In this document: positions 8,292 through 16,457 of the stretch, in pieces
Numbering within the stretch: the first letter of the stretch is position 1
How the letters are laid out: each line of letters starts with the position of its first letter
Assembly: GCF_038784515.1 (NCBI RefSeq)
Contig: NZ_CP152376.1
Coordinates: 1,736,001-1,800,000, forward strand
Length of the DNA stretch: 64,000 nucleotides
Origin: Rhodoferax sp. GW822-FHT02A01
GTDB lineage: Bacteria > Pseudomonadota > Gammaproteobacteria > Burkholderiales > Burkholderiaceae_C
Direction of reading: 5' to 3'
Made by a program: the position numbers and the translations under genes
The notes under the pieces: generated by a model
Database searches by the model: none
What the model was told of the DNA's origin: nothing
Seen by the model: the letters and a program-made list of their open reading frames with translations, nothing else

Positions 8292-11257
8292 GCTGGCAGT
8301 ACTTTCGAATCGAAAAGAGGATCAAACACCTTGCCCGGATTGAGCAGGTTGAGCGGGTCCAGTGCCTGCTTGACGGCGCGCATGGCGGCGAGTTCCTGCG
8401 GCGTGCGGCTGACAGCGAGGAAGTCTTTTTTGTGGGTGCCAATGCCGTGCTCGGCAGAGATGCTGCCACCGCGTGCGGCCAGAAGTCCGTAAACGATTTC
8501 TTCCACAGATCGGATCAGCGTTGCCTTGTCTGTCGCGGGGTCCAGGGAATTGGCATCGGTGGTCAGATGCAGATTGCCATCGCCCAGATGGCCAAAGCGC
8601 AGGGTCTTGTGCAGGGGCCATTGTTGGCTCAGTGCCCGCTGGCATTCCTCTGCGTAGTCACCGATGTGATGCACCGGCAAGCTGATATCGAAGCTGATCG
8701 GCACCATATGGGTCAGGAATTCGGCGGTGGCCTCACGGATATGCCAGAGAGCACGCGCCTGTGTCTGCGATTGGGCAATCACCACATCGGCCACATCACC
8801 CTGCTCCATGGCCTGGCTCAAGGTTTCCTGCAAGGCTTCTGTCAATGCGGTTTCCTCTGCGCCGGTCACCTCGATCAACACCCACAGCGGATACGTTTGA
8901 GCAAAGGGAGAAGCAGTCTGGTGCCACTGCAGCACGGTGGCATAAAAGTCTTCCCACATCAGTTCAAAGGCAGCCAGTGCACCGGGGAAATGGGACTGCA
9001 TATGGCGTAGCACACGGATGGCGCTGGCATAGTCGTGAAGCCCCAGCAAGGCGGTGCATTTGGCCTGCGGTGCGGGACGCAACTGCAGCGTGGCGCGGGT
9101 AATGATGCCCAGCGTGCCTTCCGAGCCTATGAACCATTGCTTGAGGTCATAACCCGTGTTGTTCTTGCGCATGGGGCGCAGCATGGACAGCACGCTGCCG
9201 TCCGCCAAAACCACTTCCAGGCCTAGCGCTTGTTCACGCATCATGCCGTACTGCACCACGCCGTTGCCTCCCGCATTGGTGGCCAGGTTGCCGCCGATCT
9301 GGCAGGAGCCGCGCGCGCCCAGGTCCACACCAAACACAAAGCCTGCTGACAGTGCGGCTTCCTGCACGGCCTGCAAGGTCGCGCCCGCACCCACGGTCAA
9401 TGTGGCCTCCGACATGTCGACGGGCTCCAGCGCAGTGCAGCGTTCCAGCGACAGTGCCACAGCGTTGGCGCTGGGTATGGCGCCTCCGGCCAGGCCGGTC
9501 ATGCCGCCCTGGGGCACCACAGCTACGTGGTAGTGGTGACAGATGCGCATGGCAGTGGCCACCTGCTCGGTCCCGCTGGGTCGCAACACCGCCAGTGGCT
9601 GCACGCTTGCGCCGCCGCTCCAGTCCGTTTGATAGTGCCGGTCGATCGCCTCGCCCAGCAGAACGGCGTCAGCACCCAGCGCGGCGGTCAGGGCCATCAG
9701 GCAGGCACCCACGTGCTCGGCTGCGGCATAGCTAGGTAAAAGTCGTTGCAGGGGGGCCGCCCACTTGCGGCTCAGCGCCCACAGGCGCATGGCCTCCACA
9801 TCGGTTGCCAGAAAGCGGTCCTGCTCAATGAACGCCACCTGGCTGCGGATGCGAGCAAATTCGGCCTCCACCAGGTCCGAGCTTTTCGGGCCGCGCCTGA
9901 GTTCAATGCCCTGTGCTGCGGCCATTGCCTCTATACCCACTACGACTGCCGTGTTGTTCACCATGTCGCCCAGACGGCGGGCCGCAAACGTGGCCATGGA
10001 GACATGGTCTTCCTGGTTGGCCGAGGTTGGCAGACTGTCCACACTGGCGGGGTGGGCCAGCGATTTGTTTTCCGAGGCGAGTGCTGCGGCGGTGACCTGG
10101 GCAATCATGAAGCCGGAATTGACACCCCCGTCGCGCACCAGGAAGGGTGGCAAACCTGACAGACCGCTGTCCAACAGCAGGGCCATGCGGCGTTCGGAAA
10201 TCGCACCCACTTCACTTACTGCCAGCGCAATGATGTCAGAGGCGAAGGCAACGGGTTCTGCATGGAAATTGCCGCCGGATATGACGTCGCCGTTGTCTGC
10301 AAACACCAATGGGTTGTCCGACGCGGCATTGGCCTCCACCTGCAACACGCGGGCCGCATGGCACAGGTTGTCCAGGCAGGCACCCATCACCTGCGGCACG
10401 CAGCGTATGGAGTAGGGGTCTTGCACACGCCCGCAATGGGCGTGGGAAGCCACGATGCCGCTGCCATCTAGTAGCGTGCGCAGCGCAGCCGCCACAGCGA
10501 CTTGGCCAGCCTGGCCGCGCGCCGTGTGGATGCGGGCATCCAGCGGTTTGACCGATCCCTGTATGGCTTCCAATGACAGGGCTCCGGCCATCAGACCCGC
10601 CGCAAAAACCGTCTCGGCACCAAACAGTCCGGACAATGCCAGGGAGGTGGACACCTGCGTGCCGTTGAGCAGCGCCAGGCCTTCTTTGTGGCCCAACACA
10701 AACGGTGCAAAGCCAATGCGCTGCATGGCCTCCTTGCCACTGATCACGCTGCCGTCGGGCGCCGTGGCCTCCCCTTCGCCAATCAGTACGCAGGCCATAT
10801 GGGCCAGGGGCGCAAGGTCACCCGACGCACCTACCGAGCCCTTGGCCGGGATGCGTGGCAACACATTCGCATTGAACAAGGCCAACAGGGCGTCGACCAG
10901 CTCCGGTCGCGCGCCCGAGTGCCCACGCGCCAGACTCACTGCCTTGGTGGCCAGCACCATGCGCACCACGCCAGGTGCCAGACTCTCGCCGGTGCCCACG
11001 CTGTGCGACAGCACCAGATTGCGCTGCAGTTCTGCCAGACGCTCGGAGGGAATGATGGTCTGCGCCAGCTTGCCAAAGCCGGTGTTGATGCCGTAGACCA
11101 CGTCACCGCTGTCCACAATTTTTTGCACCGCAGCCTGCGACTTCAGCATGTCTTCCCGCGCAGCGGGGTCCAGCGCCAGGAGAACATTTCCAGCTTCAAT
11201 CTGGCGCAGTGTGTACAGGTCCACATGGCCTGGCTTGAGTGTGATGGTGGTGGTCAT
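8288..11257 (-). CDS. Fusion: histidine ammonia-lyase + FAD-linked D-2-hydroxyacid dehydrogenase
   Basis: One uninterrupted frame of 989 codons. Residues 1 to about 505 are a full histidine ammonia-lyase: the MIO-forming Ala-Ser-Gly at 144-146 (GSVGASGDLAP), Tyr55, His85 in LVLSHSVGTG, Gln279/Tyr282/Arg285 in the QDPYSIRC region, Phe331 and Glu416 in SANQEDHVSM. These correspond, shifted by two, to active-site positions I recall for the Pseudomonas putida enzyme, including the Glu linked to histidine preference. Residues about 520-989 are a full GlcD/D-lactate dehydrogenase-type flavoprotein: PCMH FAD-binding domain (PQGGMTGLAGG, IGGNLATNAGG, GSEGTLGIITRA), the metal motif GHLGDGNLHL and EHGIGTHK. 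The short linker at 495-520 is not repetitive. Separate proteins are the norm, so this is a genuine or assembly-made fusion. It is the first gene of the minus-strand unit, with the aminotransferase downstream. Confidence 0.88.
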   Translation of the reverse strand: MTTTITLKPGHVDLYTLRQIEAGNVLLALDPAAREDMLKSQAAVQKIVDSGDVVYGINTGFGKLAQTIIPSERLAELQRNLVLSHSVGTGESLAPGVVRMVLATKAVSLARGHSGARPELVDALLALFNANVLPRIPAKGSVGASGDLAPLAHMACVLIGEGEATAPDGSVISGKEAMQRIGFAPFVLGHKEGLALLNGTQVSTSLALSGLFGAETVFAAGLMAGALSLEAIQGSVKPLDARIHTARGQAGQVAVAAALRTLLDGSGIVASHAHCGRVQDPYSIRCVPQVMGACLDNLCHAARVLQVEANAASDNPLVFADNGDVISGGNFHAEPVAFASDIIALAVSEVGAISERRMALLLDSGLSGLPPFLVRDGGVNSGFMIAQVTAAALASENKSLAHPASVDSLPTSANQEDHVSMATFAARRLGDMVNNTAVVVGIEAMAAAQGIELRRGPKSSDLVEAEFARIRSQVAFIEQDRFLATDVEAMRLWALSRKWAAPLQRLLPSYAAAEHVGACLMALTAALGADAVLLGEAIDRHYQTDWSGGASVQPLAVLRPSGTEQVATAMRICHHYHVAVVPQGGMTGLAGGAIPSANAVALSLERCTALEPVDMSEATLTVGAGATLQAVQEAALSAGFVFGVDLGARGSCQIGGNLATNAGGNGVVQYGMMREQALGLEVVLADGSVLSMLRPMRKNNTGYDLKQWFIGSEGTLGIITRATLQLRPAPQAKCTALLGLHDYASAIRVLRHMQSHFPGALAAFELMWEDFYATVLQWHQTASPFAQTYPLWVLIEVTGAEETALTEALQETLSQAMEQGDVADVVIAQSQTQARALWHIREATAEFLTHMVPISFDISLPVHHIGDYAEECQRALSQQWPLHKTLRFGHLGDGNLHLTTDANSLDPATDKATLIRSVEEIVYGLLAARGGSISAEHGIGTHKKDFLAVSRTPQELAAMRAVKQALDPLNLLNPGKVFDPLFDSKVLPA

Positions 11258-11325
11258 GAATGGCTTTTCTCGGCGGTTGTTGCGGGAGCGGCGGTGTTAT
11301 CCATTGCGTATTGCATTTTTCATAA

Positions 11326-11335
11326 TGTATAGACA
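11326..11335. promoter_or_regulatory. Putative HutC-type operator, fusion-gene side
   Basis: The decamer TGTATAGACA, flanked by AA and AAT, lies 69 bases upstream of the fusion-gene start. It matches the TTGTATAGACAA-like pattern I associate with HutC-family repressors. A near-identical copy (one base different) sits before the divergent transporter gene. The likely ligand-responsive repressor is the GntR/HutC-type protein encoded at 14631-15395. Confidence 0.55.
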
Positions 11336-11516
11336 AATATGAAAGAATGCAAGGACATCCACCTACAGACAGGATTGGACCGCAGCTTGTGTAATGCACC
11401 ATATCCCGTCGTATTGGCCCACCAATCCAGTGCACGTGCACCAGTTCTGCGCATGTAAATTTAAGACGGAATTAGGGTAAACCCTTAGTTTTTGCGTGAT
11501 GGTCGATGATTTAATA

Positions 11517-11526
11517 TGTATAGGCA
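11517..11526. promoter_or_regulatory. Putative HutC-type operator, transporter side
   Basis: TGTATAGGCA followed by AATA lies 61 bases upstream of the binding-protein gene and differs by one base from the site at 11326-11335. It overlaps a weak -10-like TATGTA (11515-11520) placed 17 bases after TTGCGT (11492-11497), so repressor binding would block that promoter. The remaining intergenic DNA (11258-11586, 329 bases) shows no further gene. Confidence 0.5.
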
Positions 11527-11586
11527 AATAGCCCGCGATGCTGGCAGTTGGCAGCATCACTTCCCAACCCTCAATTGGAGTCATCC

Positions 11587-12408
11587 ATGACGAAACGTTT
11601 CTTTTTCAAATCGGCGGCTTGCGCGGTCATCGCGTTGGCTTCTCTGGGCGCATATGCCCAAGACGCACTGTCGCGCGTCAAGGCTGCAGGTGTGCTCAAG
11701 GTGGGTACGGAAACCGCCTTTGCTCCGTTCGACTTCATCAAGGACGGTGAACACGTGGGCATGAACATGGACCTGTTTGCCGAAATCGCCAAGGAAATGG
11801 GCGTGAAGCTGGAATGGGTGCTGCTGCCATGGGAGGGTGTCTTCCCCGGTCTGGAAGCCGGCAAGTTTGACGTGGTCGCTGGCCCAGCCACCATTACCAA
11901 GGAACGCATGGCGCGCTTCCGTTTCTCCCCTCCGATAGCAGAGGCAACCGTAGCCTTGCTCAAGCGCAAGAGTGAAACTTCGATCACCAAGCCAGCCGAT
12001 ATTTCTGGCAAGGCCGTAGGCGCTGGCAAGGCCACGGCCCAGCTGGCACAACTCAAGGCGTTTGGTGACACCTTGCCTGGCAAGGTGGACGCTCGCGAAT
12101 ACCCTGGCTACAACGAAGCCTATGCCGACCTGGCCGCCGGCCGCGTGGTTGCAGTTGCCAACTCCATCACCAACATCACTTTCGTGGCCCAGCAGCGCCC
12201 CGACTTTGAAGTGGTGAAACCCGCCTTTGGTGCCAAGAGCTACTTTGGTTTCATTTGGCGCAAGGACGCGGACTCCGACAAGCTGGTCGCCGCCCTGAAC
12301 GCTGCCATCCTGAAGATCAAGGCCGACGGCCGCCTGGCCAGCATCCAGAAGAAGTGGTTTGGCGATAGCTTCGACACGCCCAACGAAATAACCCAGGCCA
12401 ACTTCTAA
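11587..12408 (+). CDS. Amino-acid ABC transporter periplasmic binding protein (family 3)
   Basis: 273 residues with a signal peptide (MTKRFFFK start, cleavage near AYAQ about residue 22) and a family-3 solute-binding fold. LKVGTETAFAPFDF starts the ligand lobe, and FDVVAGPATITKERMARFRFS carries the conserved Arg region that holds the ligand carboxylate. ATG 11587 is preceded by TGGAG; the upstream frame start at 11548 would precede the signal peptide without reason. It heads an operon with two permeases, an ATPase and a GntR regulator, divergent from the ammonia-lyase fusion. I infer histidine or a histidine-like hydroxy/keto acid as ligand. Confidence 0.85.
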   Translation: MTKRFFFKSAACAVIALASLGAYAQDALSRVKAAGVLKVGTETAFAPFDFIKDGEHVGMNMDLFAEIAKEMGVKLEWVLLPWEGVFPGLEAGKFDVVAGPATITKERMARFRFSPPIAEATVALLKRKSETSITKPADISGKAVGAGKATAQLAQLKAFGDTLPGKVDAREYPGYNEAYADLAAGRVVAVANSITNITFVAQQRPDFEVVKPAFGAKSYFGFIWRKDADSDKLVAALNAAILKIKADGRLASIQKKWFGDSFDTPNEITQANF

Positions 12409-12492
12409 GCTACAGGCTTTTGCAAAATAGACCCCGGCGTCCTGGCCCCGTCCAGCGTCGGGGCGTCGATACGCGTTTGGCAAAGGTCTCGC

Positions 12493-13137
12493 ATGTCCCT
12501 GAATCTTTTCTGGTTGCTGGTCAAGGCAAGTGGGTGGACGATTCTCATCAGTCTGGTCTCCATTGTTTTAGGCTTGGCGTTGGGCACCGTGATATCGGTG
12601 GCCACCTTGGCACGCAACCGTGCCGTTTCTCTAGCGGGCAAGACCTTTGTCAGCTTCTTTCGCGGAGCTCCCTTGCTGGTTCAGCTGCTGCTGATTTACA
12701 ACCTGCTGCCCGCCATGGGCATCAATGTCCCTAGCGTGGTGGCGGCCATAGTCGGCCTGACACTTTGCACAGCGGCCTATCAAGCAGAGAACCTGCGCGG
12801 TGGCTTTGCCAGTGTGCCGCGCGGACTTCTGGAAGCGGCAGAGATGCTGGGCATGAATGCCTTTCAGCAGTTCTGGCGCATACGCACTCCCATCGCCTTG
12901 CGGGCCACACTACCCGCCATTGCCAATGAGGCCATCCTGATTCTGAAGGCGTCCTCGCTGGTGTCGGTGGTTGGCGTGGTTGAGCTCTCGCGCATGGCGC
13001 AGGATCTCTCGGCCAGCACCTTTCAGCCGCTGCCGCTGTTTGCCTGTGCCGGCTTGCTGTACCTGGTCATCTGCGGCGCAGTGGCATTTGGCGCCCAATA
13101 TGTAGAGCGTTCCTTTCGCTGGGGAATCAAGCCATGA
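12493..13137 (+). CDS. Amino-acid ABC transporter permease (HisM/HisQ family)
   Basis: 214-residue inner-membrane permease of the polar amino-acid family. Several hydrophobic helices are visible, and the cytoplasmic ATPase-contact loop reads EAAEMLGMNAFQQFWRIRTPIALR (residues about 115-138). FVSFFRGAPLLVQLLL is the usual N-terminal family signature. It ends as ATGA overlapping the second permease. Together the two permeases form the heterodimeric channel served by the binding protein at 11587. Confidence 0.88.
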   Translation: MSLNLFWLLVKASGWTILISLVSIVLGLALGTVISVATLARNRAVSLAGKTFVSFFRGAPLLVQLLLIYNLLPAMGINVPSVVAAIVGLTLCTAAYQAENLRGGFASVPRGLLEAAEMLGMNAFQQFWRIRTPIALRATLPAIANEAILILKASSLVSVVGVVELSRMAQDLSASTFQPLPLFACAGLLYLVICGAVAFGAQYVERSFRWGIKP

Positions 13138-13802
13138 AGCTCGATTTGAACCTGATTGCATCCCTGGCCCCGGAACTGGCGCGCGCCGCCGGAGTCACCA
13201 TGAGCGCCTGGTTGGGCGGAGCCTTCATGGCGATTGTGCTGGGCTTCATCGTGGCGCTGCTGCGACGCTTCGGCCCCAGATTCCTGAGCCGCATTCTGCT
13301 GGCTTATGTCGAATTGATGCGTGGAACGCCGTTTCTGATTCAACTGTTCCTGCTCTACTACGGTGGCCCCTTCATCGGCATCGCACTGGATCCGTTTCCT
13401 GCGGGGTTGCTGGGTCTGGCGATTTATGGCGCAGCGTATTTCAGCGAAATATTCCGCGCGGGTTTTGAAGCCATTCCGCGCGGCCACATTGAGGCCGCCG
13501 AGTGTCTGGGCATGACACGGCGTCAGGTGGTGATGCGCATCATGTTGCCGGAAATGACCATGCTCATTCTTCCGGCTGCAGTCAACATGCTCATCATCCT
13601 GCTCAAGGAAACGGCCATCCTGTCCATCATCACAGTGCCCGAGCTCACCTTCAAGATCAGCGCGATAGGCACGGAACAATATGCGTTCGTGGAAGCACTG
13701 TTTCTGTTGGCTTGCTGCTACTGGGGCATGGTGGAGCTGTGCGGCTATCTGGGTCGTGTGGCGGAAACCAAATTGGCCCGCTTCACTTTTGCCCACCCTT
13801 AA
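13134..13802 (+). CDS. Amino-acid ABC transporter permease, second subunit
   Basis: 222-residue partner permease. The signature LMRGTPFLIQLFLLYYGGP and the coupling loop EAAECLGMTRRQVVMRIMLPEM are clear. Its start overlaps the stop of the first permease. The two permeases differ enough to be paralogues rather than a tandem copy. It is followed after 33 bases by the ATPase gene. Confidence 0.88.
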   Translation: MKLDLNLIASLAPELARAAGVTMSAWLGGAFMAIVLGFIVALLRRFGPRFLSRILLAYVELMRGTPFLIQLFLLYYGGPFIGIALDPFPAGLLGLAIYGAAYFSEIFRAGFEAIPRGHIEAAECLGMTRRQVVMRIMLPEMTMLILPAAVNMLIILLKETAILSIITVPELTFKISAIGTEQYAFVEALFLLACCYWGMVELCGYLGRVAETKLARFTFAHP

Positions 13803-13835
13803 GTCAACCTGCATCAACCTATCATTGGCAACCCC

Positions 13836-14627
13836 ATGGCTACACACGCAATCACAGTCAAGAACCTGAGCAAGAGCTTTGGCCAGACAGAAGTCCTGCA
13901 CAACATCGATCTCCATATCGAAGCAGGCCAGGTCACCTGCCTGATTGGTCCCTCCGGCTCTGGCAAAAGTACCTTGTTGCGTTGCATGGCCTTCCTGGAA
14001 GAGGCCACGACCGGCTTCATCCACATCAACGGCGCTCCATTGGGCTTTGAGGAACAGGCCCAAGGTGGTCGTGTACGCATGAGTCCTGAAAATATCCGCG
14101 GCGTACGCTCCAAGATCGGCATGTGCTTCCAGCAGTTCAACCTCTGGCCGCATATGACCGCCGTGGGCAATGTGGCCGAAGCGCTCAAGACGGTGAAAAA
14201 GATGCCCGCGGCCGAGGCCACTGAGCGTGCCATGGTGCAACTGAGGAAGGTGGGCCTTGAAGCCCGCGCTGGCCACTACCCTTCGCAGCTGTCGGGCGGG
14301 CAGCAGCAGCGTGTAGCCATTGCCCGTGCCCTGGCGCTGGAGCCTGAAATCATGTTGTTTGACGAACCGACCTCTTCACTGGACCCGGAGCTGACCGGTG
14401 AGGTGCTCAATGTCATGCGTTCCCTGGCGGCCGATGGCATGACCATGGTGGTGGTGTCGCACGAGATCGGTTTTGCCGCCTCCATGGGTAACAAGATTGC
14501 CTTTCTCGATCACGGCAAGCTGCTGCTGGAGGGTACACCTCAGCAAGTGTTCGGCAAGCCGCGTCACCCGCGCCTGGACCAGTTTCTCGATACCTACCTG
14601 GATCGTGGCGCCGCCATGCTGGTCTGA
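13836..14627 (+). CDS. Amino-acid ABC transporter ATP-binding protein
   Basis: 263-residue ABC ATPase of the HisP/GlnQ type. The Walker A motif is GPSGSGKST, the signature is LSGGQQQR and the Walker B motif is IMLFDEPTSSLDPEL, with the switch His in VVVSHE. It powers the importer made from the two preceding permeases. The region around residues 66-90 has an insertion-like stretch relative to the usual GlnQ pattern, within normal family variation. It ends four bases before the GntR gene. Confidence 0.92.
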   Translation: MATHAITVKNLSKSFGQTEVLHNIDLHIEAGQVTCLIGPSGSGKSTLLRCMAFLEEATTGFIHINGAPLGFEEQAQGGRVRMSPENIRGVRSKIGMCFQQFNLWPHMTAVGNVAEALKTVKKMPAAEATERAMVQLRKVGLEARAGHYPSQLSGGQQQRVAIARALALEPEIMLFDEPTSSLDPELTGEVLNVMRSLAADGMTMVVVSHEIGFAASMGNKIAFLDHGKLLLEGTPQQVFGKPRHPRLDQFLDTYLDRGAAMLV

Positions 14628-14630
14628 AAG

Positions 14631-15395
14631 ATGAGTGAAAAGACCGCTGCACCAAGCTCGTCCCTGCACCAGCGCATACTGCACGAGATAGAGCAAAACA
14701 TACTCACCGGCAAATGGTTGCCGGGCTACCGCATTCCGTCCGAGCACGATCTGGCCATTCAATACCAATGCTCGCGCATGACGGTCAACAAGGTGCTGAC
14801 CCAATTGGCACAGGCCAATATGGTGGAGCGCAAGCGCAAGGCGGGCACCGTGGTGCTGCGTTCGCAATCCCGCTCGGCTGTGTTGGTCATTCAGGACATA
14901 CGCGCGGAAGTGGCAGCGCTGAATCTGCCCTATCGCTACGACATCCTGTCACGCAAGAAGCGTCGCAGCACACGCTCCGACATGAAGCTGCTGGACCTGC
15001 AGGTACCCGGTCTGGTGCTGGATATGCAGGTCCTGCATTACGCTGGCTCCCGTCCGTTCTGCCTGGAGTCGCGGCTGATCAATCTGGATACCGTGCCGCG
15101 CGCCAACGTGGAAGATTTTCTGGATCAGTCGCCGGGGGCCTGGTTACGCGGCCACGTGCCCTGGACATCCGCTGAGCACCGCATACGTGTGGGCAGTGTG
15201 GGGCCTGAGCTCACCGAGCTATTGAAGGTGGCCGTTGGAACGCCTGGGCTCATCATTGAACGCAGCACCTGGTTGCAAGGCAAGTCGGTAACCTTTGTGC
15301 ACCTGTTGTACCCAGGTGAAGGCCATGAGCTGGTGGCGCGCTTTTCACCCACCATTCAGGCAGGCGGAGCCGAAGAGCAAGGCCCGCTCACCTGA
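14631..15395 (+). CDS. GntR/HutC-family transcriptional regulator
   Basis: 254 residues. The N-terminal winged helix (about 10-75) contains YRIPSEHDLAIQYQCSRMTVNKVL, and the C-terminal UTRA effector domain includes the HutC-like WTSAEHRIRV. HutC repressors respond to urocanate, which is the product expected from the ammonia-lyase domain encoded nearby. It is the last gene of the transporter operon. Two HutC-like sites lie in the promoter region between this operon and the fusion gene, so I infer local feedback control. Its 3' end overlaps the convergent LysR gene by 8 bases. Confidence 0.85.
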   Translation: MSEKTAAPSSSLHQRILHEIEQNILTGKWLPGYRIPSEHDLAIQYQCSRMTVNKVLTQLAQANMVERKRKAGTVVLRSQSRSAVLVIQDIRAEVAALNLPYRYDILSRKKRRSTRSDMKLLDLQVPGLVLDMQVLHYAGSRPFCLESRLINLDTVPRANVEDFLDQSPGAWLRGHVPWTSAEHRIRVGSVGPELTELLKVAVGTPGLIIERSTWLQGKSVTFVHLLYPGEGHELVARFSPTIQAGGAEEQGPLT

Positions 15396-16344
15396 CGGGC
15401 AAGGGACCAATCGACGCCTTGGCCTGGCGCTTGCCCATGGCCAGCAGCCAGGATCGGAACTGCGGCCCATGCGGCTTTTGCAGCACCGCTCGGTCCCATG
15501 CCAGGAAGTAGGGCTGATCCAGAGGCACCCGGTGATCAAAAGGCGCCACCAGACGCCCTGACGCAAGGTCGTCGCCTATCAATGAGACCTGGGCCAGTAC
15601 CACGCCGCGGCCATGCACAGCTGCGTCGATGGCTGCGCTGGACAGCGAATACGCCAGCTCGCTCGGGGTGCGGTGACGGGAGGCTGCACCAATGCTGGCG
15701 GCCCACTCCTTCCAACTCGGCGCATTGCCGAAGCTGCTGTCCCACTCTACGTTGATCAAAGGTAGACGCAGCAGATCCGAAGGCTCCGCCACTGCGTGGG
15801 TATGCAGGAGCGACGGCGCACAGACCGGAACCGCCCAGTCATGGAACAACTCCGCGGAGTGTTCAAAGCCACGCACGGCGCTTCCATAGGAGATGCGGAA
15901 GTCGACAAACTCACCGGTCAGACGCGGTTCGGTTTCTGCACCGGTCAGGCGGATCTTGGCTTCGGGATGGGCCGCTTGCCAATCGAACAATTGCGGTCCT
16001 ATCCATCGCGTGGCAATGGACGACAAGCAACTCAGCACCAGGCCGCTGCTGGTCTTGGCGTGCAGCAGTTTTTCCTGGGCACGCCGTAATTGGTCAAAGG
16101 CGGGACCCAGTTCCGTCAGATACAGACGACCGAAGAAGCTGAGCTCCAGGCCTTTGCCCTTGCGCTCGAACAAACGCAGCTCCACGCTCTCCTCCAGCTT
16201 GCGCAGCTGCTGGCTGATGGCGCCGGAGGACACGCCCATCTCGGCAGCCGCACCTGCCACACTGCCGTTGCGGGCCAAGGATTCAAAGGCCTGCAACGCG
16301 CGCAGCGGTGGCAATTTGATCGCGTGATTCTTGCGGGTAGCCAT
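15388..16344 (-). CDS. LysR-family transcriptional regulator (GcvA-like)
   Basis: 318 residues with an N-terminal winged helix (LRALQAFESLARNGSVAGAA onwards, about 13-72) and a periplasmic-binding-like effector domain. The LPPLRALQAFE opening is typical of the GcvA/AmpR branch. It is divergent from the Rieske oxygenase gene, with a perfect inverted repeat 7 bases before its own start codon. It therefore probably controls the oxygenase operon and itself. No effector can be predicted. Confidence 0.88.
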   Translation of the reverse strand: MATRKNHAIKLPPLRALQAFESLARNGSVAGAAAEMGVSSGAISQQLRKLEESVELRLFERKGKGLELSFFGRLYLTELGPAFDQLRRAQEKLLHAKTSSGLVLSCLSSIATRWIGPQLFDWQAAHPEAKIRLTGAETEPRLTGEFVDFRISYGSAVRGFEHSAELFHDWAVPVCAPSLLHTHAVAEPSDLLRLPLINVEWDSSFGNAPSWKEWAASIGAASRHRTPSELAYSLSSAAIDAAVHGRGVVLAQVSLIGDDLASGRLVAPFDHRVPLDQPYFLAWDRAVLQKPHGPQFRSWLLAMGKRQAKASIGPLPVR

Positions 16345-16351
16345 GGTTTTC

Positions 16352-16370
16352 AGTTTAGCTTATCTAAACT
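16352..16370. promoter_or_regulatory. Inverted repeat, candidate LysR operator
   Basis: AGTTTAG and CTAAACT form perfect 7-base arms separated by CTTAT. The repeat lies immediately upstream of the LysR start codon (16344) and 87 bases before the oxygenase start (16458), in the only divergent promoter of this pair. LysR sites usually contain T-N11-A within such dyads. The position over the regulator's own leader suggests autoregulation. Confidence 0.55.
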
Positions 16371-16457
16371 AAATTGCAGAGGAAATGACTTGTATTCCCA
16401 GTGGGCCCCTACTAAATTCGTTGCTGATCACCACTTCACTTCAATTGGGGAAAACAC

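Noticed and set aside
8288..11257. Idea that the lyase-dehydrogenase fusion is two genes
   Set aside because: There is no stop codon, and no internal start with ribosome binding site was apparent around residues 490-530; both domains are in one frame. Assembly error remains a stated check.
11474..11485. Inverted repeat AGGGT-AA-ACCCT upstream of the binding-protein gene
   Set aside because: Only five-base arms; chance is likely, and the HutC-like motif nearby gives a better operator candidate.
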